A DNA stretch of 5,174 nucleotides from a bacterium (lineage in GTDB: Bacteria; JAMCPX01), in the NCBI GenBank assembly GCA_021800575.1, contig JAJYYW010000129.1:1-5174 (forward strand), in the 5' to 3' direction. A model generated the notes under the pieces. The model made no database searches. It was not told where the DNA came from and saw nothing but the letters and a program-made list of their open reading frames with translations. A program made the translations under genes and the position numbers. Positions 1 through 4,643 of the stretch are shown piece by piece (the first letter of the stretch is position 1; the number at the start of each line of letters is the position of its first letter).

Positions 1-426
1 GCCGGGAGATGGTATTATGGTAATTGTGTTGGAGTATCCGCTCTCTCCATGACTGTTGACCGCAGTGACAACAAAGGAATAGGTCGTACCGTTTGTGGCG
101 CCGGTATAGGTATAGGTGGTATTCATGCTGGAACCCACCTTCGTATACTGTCCCGTGGGTGTTGCGAATGAGTTCATGAATGCTGTGGTTCCCACGGAAG
201 GCGTAAACGAGTAAATATTATAACTTGTTGCATCGATAGTTGCCTGCCAGCTCATGGGAACCTCGCTGTTCCCGACACTCGCAATCAGGGCGGTCGGCGG
301 ATTGAGCTTGCCCGAGTTGCTGCTCGTTGTGTTACTGCTTCCGCTGCTGCAGCTCACGATCCCTGCAAAAAGAACGACTGCAAGCAGTACCAATACCGGA
401 TATCTTGAGAAAGGTAGTATGTTCAT
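1..426 (-). CDS. Fibronectin type III domain lipoprotein (5' part, runs off the left edge)
   Basis: The reading frame stays open from the start to the window edge, giving 142 residues of a longer protein. Residues 1-26 form a lipoprotein signal: a short basic N-terminus, a hydrophobic core (VLVLLAVVLFAG) and a lipobox I-V-S-C with the acylated cysteine at 26. A Ser/Thr/Asn-rich linker (27-42) follows. Residues about 43-139 look like a fibronectin type III fold, with a conserved Trp at 60 and a late-strand block YSFVVTAVNSHGESGYSN typical of bacterial FN3 repeats. The segment ends in a Pro/Gly linker, so more domains probably follow. Two ATGs are possible, at 432 and 426. I chose 426 because AAGGAG at 440-435 sits 8 nt upstream of it but only 2 nt from 432. 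Known for the family: FN3 lipoproteins are surface or periplasmic binding or scaffold proteins. The ligand here is unknown. It may be co-transcribed with the minus-strand gene upstream. Confidence 0.85.
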   Translation of the reverse strand, partial: MNILPFSRYPVLVLLAVVLFAGIVSCSSGSSNTTSSNSGKLNPPTALIASVGNSEVPMSWQATIDATSYNIYSFTPSVGTTAFMNSFATPTGQYTKVGSSMNTTYTYTGATNGTTYSFVVTAVNSHGESGYSNTITIIPSPG

Positions 427-434
427 TATCATTT

Positions 435-440
435 CTCCTT
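435..440 (-). promoter_or_regulatory. Ribosome binding site of the FN3 lipoprotein gene
   Basis: On the minus strand AAGGAG is followed by 8 nt and then ATG at 426. A second in-frame ATG at 432 is only 2 nt away, too close for initiation, so this site decides the start. Confidence 0.7.
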
Positions 441-449
441 TTTTTAAGA

Positions 450-464
450 GGTGGTAAATCCACC
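450..464 (-). other. Short hairpin in the leader of the FN3 lipoprotein gene
   Basis: GGTGG and CCACC form a perfect 5-bp stem around a 5-nt loop, about 10 nt upstream of the ribosome binding site. A second 5-bp inverted repeat (GGAGG at 484-488 with CCTCC at 497-501) lies further upstream. Neither is followed by a T-run on either strand, so neither looks like an intrinsic terminator. They could be leader structure or chance. The rest of the 433-550 gap shows no convincing promoter. Confidence 0.25.
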
Positions 465-550
465 ATCGCTTGTTTGTTTCACAGGAGGAACAGAGCCCTC
501 CCCTATGGTTTTCGAAGAAGGAGAATCAGGGATGATTGTGGAGCTTTTGA

Positions 551-979
551 TTAACCGCGTGGTGGAACGAAGATCGTTTTTACGATCATGAAAGGCGGGC
601 GTGTTGCATCGGAAACAAACATCGCCAACTCATTGAATTGCAGAGATATGTCTTGGAAAGAAAAAATAATATCGTTCGTGGATTGATCGTCATTATCGTC
701 CATCCCTCTGAAACGAGAGGCTATGAAGCGTTTTGTCCGGAGCTTCACTACGGTCCGGAAAGTACGGACCGGCTGACGGGAAGACATGTCGGGCGTAGGG
801 TTCTCACCATACACAGGATAGCGCAGTGCGTCCGGTACCGGCGAAGAAAGACTGGCATGGGTCTGCGAAATGGTAACGTGTTTATTGTCATCAGACTGCA
901 GAAAAGACAACCCTGTGTATCCTGTAAGTATCACCATACAGGCGTACAGCAGATGCTTGGTTTTCCATGTATACATCAT
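551..979 (-). CDS. Small exported or membrane-anchored protein of unknown function
   Basis: This is a 142-residue open frame. The N-terminus (MMYTWKTKHLL) is basic and followed by a hydrophobic stretch of about residues 10-28, which fits a signal anchor or an uncleaved signal peptide. No lipobox cysteine is evident. The remainder would be outside the cytoplasm: a Ser/Pro-rich stretch (about 40-68), a basic segment (70-90) with KLRTKRF, an acidic patch DDNDD near 93-97, and a C-terminal part richer in hydrophobic and aromatic residues. Codon choice looks coding-like (many CTG, CAG, ACC, GAC). The overlapping plus-strand frame is Arg/His-rich and less protein-like. Against it: the ribosome binding site is weak (only AGG just before the ATG) and I recognise no family. 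It is divergent from the efflux operon and precedes the FN3 lipoprotein gene on the same strand with a 118-nt gap. ATGs at 979 and 976 are both possible starts. I cannot assign a function. Confidence 0.55.
   Translation of the reverse strand: MMYTWKTKHLLYACMVILTGYTGLSFLQSDDNKHVTISQTHASLSSPVPDALRYPVYGENPTPDMSSRQPVRTFRTVVKLRTKRFIASRFRGMDDNDDQSTNDIIFSFQDISLQFNELAMFVSDATRPPFMIVKTIFVPPRG
749..772. repeat. Combined direct/inverted repeat inside the small exported-protein gene
   Basis: CGGTCCG (751-757) and CGGACCG (765-771) are a perfect 7-bp inverted repeat around a 7-nt spacer. The same DNA is a 10-nt direct repeat, TACGGTCCGG and TACGGACCGG, with one mismatch. It lies inside a coding frame, so it may be coincidental or reflect the local coding sequence. 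It could also form a hairpin in RNA from either strand. Confidence 0.4.
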
Positions 980-987
980 ACCTGAAC

Positions 988-1016
988 TTGAGATTTAGCC
1001 CGTAAGGGGGTATAAG
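988..1016 (+). promoter_or_regulatory. Predicted sigma70-type promoter of the efflux operon
   Basis: TTGAGA (988-993, five of six matches to TTGACA) is followed by exactly 17 nt and TATAAG (1011-1016, five of six matches to TATAAT). Transcription would begin near 1022-1024, leaving a leader of about 117 nt before the first gene at 1140. This is the best housekeeping-type promoter match I found in the intergenic region. No experimental support is available. Confidence 0.5.
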
Positions 1017-1020
1017 TCAA
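992..1020 (-). promoter_or_regulatory. Weak divergent promoter candidate for the small exported-protein gene
   Basis: On the minus strand TTGACT (1020-1015, five of six matches) is separated by 17 nt from TAAATC (997-992, only three of six). It covers almost the same DNA as the plus-strand sigma70 candidate, so the two could not be occupied together. Start of transcription near 985 would leave only a few bases before the ATG at 979, which weakens the call. Confidence 0.22.
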
Positions 1021-1022
1021 CA

Positions 1023-1070
1023 CTATCGGCCAGCGCCGGATCAGCAAACCGAGAGAAAGGATAACGATAG
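1023..1070 (+). other. Inverted repeats in the efflux operon leader
   Basis: CTATCG (1023-1028) and CGATAG (1065-1070) are exact inverse complements and begin almost at the predicted transcription start. Between them CGGC (1027-1030) and GCCG (1035-1038) could form a competing short hairpin with loop CAGC. A CCCCGGGG palindrome follows at 1077-1084. No T-run follows, so this is not a terminator. It may be leader structure or a protein-binding site. The evidence is only base complementarity. Confidence 0.2.
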
Positions 1071-1094
1071 GGTTTCCCCCGGGGTAAAATCCAT

Positions 1095-1120
1095 GGAACA
1101 AAAACAATGCTCCATCGTTT
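1095..1120 (+). promoter_or_regulatory. ECF-sigma-like promoter just upstream of the zinc-finger gene
   Basis: GGAAC (1095-1099), a 16-nt spacer containing an A-rich stretch, and CGTTT (1116-1120) match the general shape of extracytoplasmic-function sigma promoters, whose -35 element typically contains GGAAC or GAAC and whose -10 often begins CGT. Transcription would start near 1126-1128, leaving a leader just long enough for the ribosome binding site at 1129-1134. The downstream gene encodes a probable anti-sigma factor, and such genes are commonly transcribed by their cognate sigma factor, which makes the match more meaningful. A match of this size can occur by chance. Confidence 0.35.
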
Positions 1121-1128
1121 ATAAAAAA

Positions 1129-1134
1129 AGGAGG
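1129..1134 (+). promoter_or_regulatory. Strong ribosome binding site of the zinc-finger gene
   Basis: A perfect AGGAGG, 5 nt before the ATG at 1140. It fixes the start of the first operon gene, whose zinc-ligand cysteine is only the third codon. Confidence 0.75.
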
Positions 1135-1139
1135 AAGAT

Positions 1140-1592
1140 ATGCGGTGTTCAAAAGCACGCAAGCTTTTTTCACCATACATAGACAGGGCGTTATCAAGGG
1201 CAGAGCTCGACGGGTTTGAAGCCCATATCAAGGGATGTTCGGAGTGCCGCACAGAACTTGAACGCCTGCAGGCACTTCACGTGAGGCTGAGCTCACTGGA
1301 GCCGCTGCATGCGCCACACGGTTTTACCACGAGGGTCATGGCAGCCATAGCAGACCGCCGGTCACAACCACGCTGGTCGCCGTTCTCTGTGCTTACCTGG
1401 TTTGCCGAAGCGGCAGTCATCGCATTGATAATTTTTATAGGTGCCCGGGCGGGAACCTTTCTCGGGACAGCCTTTACCCGGCCCAGCACCACCATTGCAT
1501 CCACGCTGTCACTCGATACCTTCGAGGCTGTACAGCCGGGTTCCATCGGCGGCGCCTATATCGCCATGATGGAGGGTACCAATGAAAAATAG
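1140..1592 (+). CDS. Membrane-bound zf-HC2/ZAS zinc-finger protein, putative anti-sigma factor
   Basis: This 150-residue protein has the layout of ZAS-domain anti-sigma factors. Cys3 plus H29-x3-C33-x2-C36 form the zinc-binding site, with the usual pattern C-x3-R-x-L-x3-Y between Cys3 and the HxxxCxxC part. A helical linker (37-58) leads to the block PHGFTTRVMAAI (59-70), common in zf-HC2 proteins. One transmembrane helix follows at about 84-109 and a short tail (110-150) lies outside the cytoplasm. Known of the family: the cytoplasmic ZAS domain holds an ECF sigma factor inactive until an envelope signal releases it. Odd: no sigma gene lies next to it; the upstream gene is divergent and unrelated. 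The partner is therefore elsewhere, or the protein has another membrane-sensor role. The stop overlaps the next start by 11 nt, implying translational coupling. The family call is firm; anti-sigma activity is inferred. Confidence 0.88.
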   Translation: MRCSKARKLFSPYIDRALSRAELDGFEAHIKGCSECRTELERLQALHVRLSSLEPLHAPHGFTTRVMAAIADRRSQPRWSPFSVLTWFAEAAVIALIIFIGARAGTFLGTAFTRPSTTIASTLSLDTFEAVQPGSIGGAYIAMMEGTNEK

Positions 1593-2064
1593 CACCCTGA
1601 AGTTTCTCCTCCTGGTATCGGTCATCCTGAATATAGCCATACTGGCGACCCTGGGGTATTCATACTATCAGCATACCTGCCGGCAACCGGTACCGTTCGG
1701 CCCGGCACGCCGTGCGTTTCTCATGAAAGAGCTATCCCTGACACCGGAGCAGGCAGACCTCCTGATGAACAACCAGCAAGTATTCCACGCAAAGATTACA
1801 GCCATGAAGCAGCAACTGTTCCAAAAACGCCTGCAGCTCCTGAACCTGATGCAGGCGGCTCAACCGGACACACAAAAGATCGAACAATCGATCGAAGCAA
1901 TGGGGGACATGCAGGAGAACATCGAAAAAGCGGTCGTCAGCCATATCATGGAGGTAAAAACGATATTGAATACCGATCAGCAGAAGAAGTTTTTTGGGTT
2001 TATAGAGAATATTATAACGAAACGCCAGGACGGAAGACGCGGCCCCCATGGACCCCATCGCTAA
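1582..2064 (+). CDS. Membrane-anchored CpxP/Spy/ZraP-like periplasmic protein (heavy-metal sensor family)
   Basis: The protein has 160 residues. A single hydrophobic segment (about 6-26) with a basic start would anchor it in the inner membrane or act as a signal. Cys33 is not in a lipobox. The remaining helical domain carries an LTxxQ motif, LTPEQ at 53-57, and a degenerate second copy around T131-Q134 (LNTDQQKKF), the hallmark of the CpxP/Spy superfamily. Between them are Gln/Met-rich amphipathic helices (65-128). The tail GPHGPH adds two histidines that could bind metal. Known of the family: Spy is a periplasmic chaperone, CpxP an inhibitor of a stress sensor kinase, and ZraP/CnrX relatives respond to metals. 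Here its place after the zinc-finger gene and before efflux genes suggests a stress-sensing or signal-relay partner. That role is inferred. GGAGGG at 1571-1576, 5 nt before the ATG, supports the start, which overlaps the previous gene by 11 nt. Confidence 0.85.
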   Translation: MKNSTLKFLLLVSVILNIAILATLGYSYYQHTCRQPVPFGPARRAFLMKELSLTPEQADLLMNNQQVFHAKITAMKQQLFQKRLQLLNLMQAAQPDTQKIEQSIEAMGDMQENIEKAVVSHIMEVKTILNTDQQKKFFGFIENIITKRQDGRRGPHGPHR

Positions 2065-2070
2065 GCTCAT

Positions 2071-2094
2071 CCCCCCTCCCCTCCCGGGAGAGGG
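2071..2094. repeat. GC-rich palindrome between the Spy-like and TolC-type genes
   Basis: A C/T-rich run leads into the perfect 10-nt palindrome CTCCCGGGAG (2081-2090). An alternative hairpin pairs CCCTC (2079-2083) with GAGGG (2090-2094) around a 6-nt loop. It occupies the only non-overlapping gap in the operon (58 nt). There is no T-run, so termination is unlikely. It resembles degenerate REP-like intergenic repeats seen in many proteobacteria, but copy number elsewhere in the genome cannot be judged here. Confidence 0.4.
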
Positions 2095-2108
2095 CATCAC
2101 CCGGCACC

Positions 2109-2114
2109 GGAAGG
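2109..2114 (+). promoter_or_regulatory. Ribosome binding site that decides the TolC-type start
   Basis: GGAAGG lies 8 nt before the ATG at 2123. The ATG 75 nt further upstream (2048) lacks a good site and would put a Pro-rich extension in front of the signal peptide. Confidence 0.6.
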
Positions 2115-2122
2115 TTCCCGGC

Positions 2123-3463
2123 ATGCGAACATCGATCGCAGTACTTCTGCTGTCATTCACGGCCCTGACCATGGCGATTCCACATGCCCGGGCAGACGGA
2201 CCACGGGTCATGACCCTCAATGACTGCATCAAGACCAGCCTTGAGAATAACCCCCAGCTGAAGGCGTCAAGCATGAGTGTTCAATCGAGCGAGGGCTCCT
2301 ACGGCATCGCGCGGTCTGTCCTCTTGCCGCAGATCAACGCCGTTGCAGATGCACAGCGATCAACCTCGAATTTTGCCGTAACGTCCCAAAGTCCGTATGC
2401 ATCCCTGTACTACAAGCGGCCGGACAACACCAACTACCCGTACTATACCGCATCCGTAACCGTGGACCAGCAGCTTTTCAGCTTCGGTAAAAACTACTAT
2501 GGCATGCGTTCCTCGGCAGAACTGGTGAATGCTGCGAGATACAACTTCATCAATACACGGAACACCCTCGTGTACAATGTGAAACAGAACTTCTATAATC
2601 TGCTCGAATACAACATGATCATCGAATCCGACACCTACCTGCTCAAACAGATGCAGACACAACTGGAGCAGGCAGAGGCGTACTACAAGGCCGGTATCAA
2701 AACCAAGATCGATGTCCTCAGTGCACGGACAAGCCTGGGCACCATCAGGTTAAACCTCATCACGGCGCAGAATGCGAGGCGGATATACATCCTGAACCTG
2801 TTATCACTCATGGGTCTGCCCCTGAGTGCGGGTGTGTCGTTTACGGGCCAGCTGGAAGCCGTTCCCGTGTCGACAAGCGCGGGTGTGTACGTACAAAAGG
2901 CGCTCGACAACAGGCCCGATTATCTGTCCCTGAAAAAACAGCTCGATTCCGCGCGGTATTCCTACAAGCAGTCCATAACCTCATACTTTCCCTCGCTGTC
3001 GGGTAACGCGTCCTACAACTGGTCCGGACAGGATTTCCCGCTCACCTGGAACTGGGCAATAGGTCTGGCGCTGACCTTCAACATATTTTCAGGTTTTGAG
3101 AACACATCGGCACTGCAGGTCGCCAAGGCACAGATGCTGAACATACGATATACGATGGACCAGCAGAAACTGACCGTCGAACTGTCCGTGCAGTCCGCTC
3201 TCGATAACCTCGACCAGGCGGGCAAGAGCATCACCGTGGCCAGGGACACCCTGGACCAGGCAGAAGCGAACATGGAGCTGACGAAAAAGGGGTACAGCGC
3301 CGGTATCAACAACTACCTTGATTACCTGACAGCGGTCGCCACCTATCAGAATGCCGAATCGTCCTACGCAACAGCACTCGCTTCCTATAATATTGCAGTG
3401 GCTAACCTCGACTATGTAACCGGGGATACCATAGCGAATGGGGGTACAGAGCATGAAGAGTAA
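2123..3463 (+). CDS. TolC-family outer-membrane efflux channel
   Basis: The chosen start gives 446 residues, within the usual TolC/OEP size. Residues 1-24 are a Sec signal peptide with hydrophobic core IAVLLLSFTAL and a cleavage site HARA|D. The mature protein contains two outer-membrane efflux repeats. It opens with TLNDCIKTSLENNPQL, the typical first helix of the family. YYKAGIKTKIDVLSA (about 186-200) and GYSAGINNYLDYLTA (about 389-403) are the corresponding G-x2-x-DxL-type turns of repeats one and two. VDQQLFSFG (near 114-122) and FNIFSGFENTSA (near 319-330) are the equivalent beta-strand/helix junctions. Known of the family: trimers form a barrel in the outer membrane and an alpha-helical tunnel through the periplasm. 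Here it should be the exit duct for the adaptor and ATPase encoded next. The C-terminus overlaps the adaptor gene by 11 nt. The longer frame from 2048 was rejected as start. Confidence 0.93.
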   Translation: MRTSIAVLLLSFTALTMAIPHARADGPRVMTLNDCIKTSLENNPQLKASSMSVQSSEGSYGIARSVLLPQINAVADAQRSTSNFAVTSQSPYASLYYKRPDNTNYPYYTASVTVDQQLFSFGKNYYGMRSSAELVNAARYNFINTRNTLVYNVKQNFYNLLEYNMIIESDTYLLKQMQTQLEQAEAYYKAGIKTKIDVLSARTSLGTIRLNLITAQNARRIYILNLLSLMGLPLSAGVSFTGQLEAVPVSTSAGVYVQKALDNRPDYLSLKKQLDSARYSYKQSITSYFPSLSGNASYNWSGQDFPLTWNWAIGLALTFNIFSGFENTSALQVAKAQMLNIRYTMDQQKLTVELSVQSALDNLDQAGKSITVARDTLDQAEANMELTKKGYSAGINNYLDYLTAVATYQNAESSYATALASYNIAVANLDYVTGDTIANGGTEHEE

Positions 3464-4643
3464 ATACTGGATTCTGTCAGGCGCCGTCCTGATCATCGTC
3501 ATCATCACCGTCGTCATCGTGATGAAACGGGACAAGAAGCCTGCGTTGACCTATGAGAAGATCCGGCGGGGCGACATCACCGCAACGGTGAGTGCGACCG
3601 GCCAGATCAACCCCGTGGTATGGGCACAGGTCGGGGCACAGGTATCGGGCCAGATCATCAAGTTGTACGCCGATTTCAACAGTGTCGTTAAGAAGGGACA
3701 ATTGCTCGCATTGATCGATCCCACCCCGTTTGAGGCCGCTCTGGTACAGGCAAAAGCAAACCTCATCAGCGCACAAGCCGGCGTTGCGCAGGCAACGGCG
3801 ACCATGGAACTGGACCGGTCCAACTACGAGCGGGACCTCTCCCTGCCGCCGGAGCTCGTATCAAGACAGACCGTCGAAACGGCAAAGGCGACGTACGATG
3901 TTGCCGCCGCAAATTTTTCAGCTGCGCAGGCTGCGGTGCTCCAGGCACAGTCCAATTACAGTATAGCGAAATTCAATTTCGATCGTACCCGCATACTCTC
4001 CCCGTTGAACGGGGTCGTCATAACCAGGGACGTCAATACCGGCCAGACCGTTGCCTCGGCGTTCCAAACACCGGATTTGTTCGATATTGCCGAGAATCTC
4101 GAAAAGATGGAGAGCGATACCAATGTCGTCGAGACGGACATCGGCAAAGTTAAAGTCGGACAGAAAGCACAATTCAGCGTCGACGCTTACCCCAACACGG
4201 TGTTTACCGGTACCGTTGCCATCATACGCAATGCGCCCATGATCATCCAAAACGTCGTCAATTACGATGTCATCATCTACATCGACAACAAGGACCTCCT
4301 TTTGAAACCGGGCATGACATCGTACGTTACCATAGACGTCGGCAGACAGGACAATATTCTCATGATTCCCAACGCAGCCCTGCGGTTTGCACCGAAGAAT
4401 TCCGATACGATCCTGCGCACGTACAGCTTACATCACAAGCTCCCGTCATGGGTCAAGATCGAAAACAAGGAAGCTGAAAAACGGGAATGGTACCGCATCA
4501 ACAAGGTCTGGGTCTACCGGGACGGCAGCTTCATCCCCCTGCCCGTGCAGACCGGCATTCGGGACAACAATTACACAGAACTGATCCGGGGTGATCTGAA
4601 AGAAGGAGACGACGTTGTCACAGGATACCAGGCAGGACAATAA
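3453..4643 (+). CDS. macA: MacA-like periplasmic adaptor (membrane fusion protein, HlyD/RND-adaptor superfamily)
   Basis: The protein has 396 residues. A transmembrane anchor at about 6-24 is followed by a basic stop. The first lipoyl half (about 57-90) contains AQVGAQVSGQI, characteristic of MacA relatives, and VKKGQLLALID. An Ala/Gln-rich coiled-coil hairpin spans about 92-178. The second lipoyl half starts at LSPLNGVV (182-189) and runs to NTGQTV. A beta-barrel domain covers roughly 210-300, ending in KPGMTSYVTIDV. The membrane-proximal domain follows, with IPNAALRF near 306-312 and WVYRDGSFIPLPVQTG at 353-368. A charged, Trp/Lys-rich insertion (about 313-350) makes it longer than E. coli MacA. 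Known of the family: a hexamer links MacB in the inner membrane to TolC in the outer membrane. I chose the ATG at 3453 because GGGGG (3440-3444) is 8 nt upstream; the ATG at 3438 lacks a site. It overlaps the previous gene by 11 nt and the next by 29 nt. Confidence 0.92.
   Translation: MKSKYWILSGAVLIIVIITVVIVMKRDKKPALTYEKIRRGDITATVSATGQINPVVWAQVGAQVSGQIIKLYADFNSVVKKGQLLALIDPTPFEAALVQAKANLISAQAGVAQATATMELDRSNYERDLSLPPELVSRQTVETAKATYDVAAANFSAAQAAVLQAQSNYSIAKFNFDRTRILSPLNGVVITRDVNTGQTVASAFQTPDLFDIAENLEKMESDTNVVETDIGKVKVGQKAQFSVDAYPNTVFTGTVAIIRNAPMIIQNVVNYDVIIYIDNKDLLLKPGMTSYVTIDVGRQDNILMIPNAALRFAPKNSDTILRTYSLHHKLPSWVKIENKEAEKREWYRINKVWVYRDGSFIPLPVQTGIRDNNYTELIRGDLKEGDDVVTGYQAGQ
4603..4608 (+). 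promoter_or_regulatory. Ribosome binding site for a TTG start of the MacB-type gene
   Basis: AAGGAG lies inside the end of the adaptor gene, 6 nt before an in-frame TTG at 4615. The frame has a TGA stop at 4597-4599 and no ATG or GTG before the Walker A motif. TTG is therefore the best supported start. Confidence 0.7.

Noticed and set aside
572..587. 6-bp stem GATCGT/ACGATC with a TTTT loop, considered as a terminator
   Set aside because: It lies within the last codons of the minus-strand gene and is not followed by a T-run on either strand. It is more likely coding coincidence.
638..985. Plus-strand 115-codon open frame opposite the small exported-protein gene
   Set aside because: Its product is rich in Arg, His and Cys with no domain pattern. 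The minus frame has a plausible signal anchor and natural codon choice. Only one is likely real.
1093..1182. Possible 29-codon upstream frame overlapping the zinc-finger start
   Set aside because: It begins ATGGAACAA after a G-run and could be a leader peptide, but it overlaps the ECF-like promoter and main start, and its composition shows nothing distinctive.
2048..2122. Upstream ATG extending the TolC-type protein by 25 residues
   Set aside because: There is no good ribosome binding site, the extension is Pro-rich, and it would bury the Sec signal peptide. The ATG at 2123 has GGAAGG 8 nt upstream.
1732..2274. Minus-strand 180-codon open frame
   Set aside because: It lies opposite the well-supported Spy-like and TolC-type genes and its product has no domain character. 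It is a shadow frame.
3438..3452. Upstream ATG extending the MacA-like protein by five residues
   Set aside because: No ribosome binding site precedes it, whereas the ATG at 3453 has a G-rich site at 8 nt and the same overlap design as an earlier junction.
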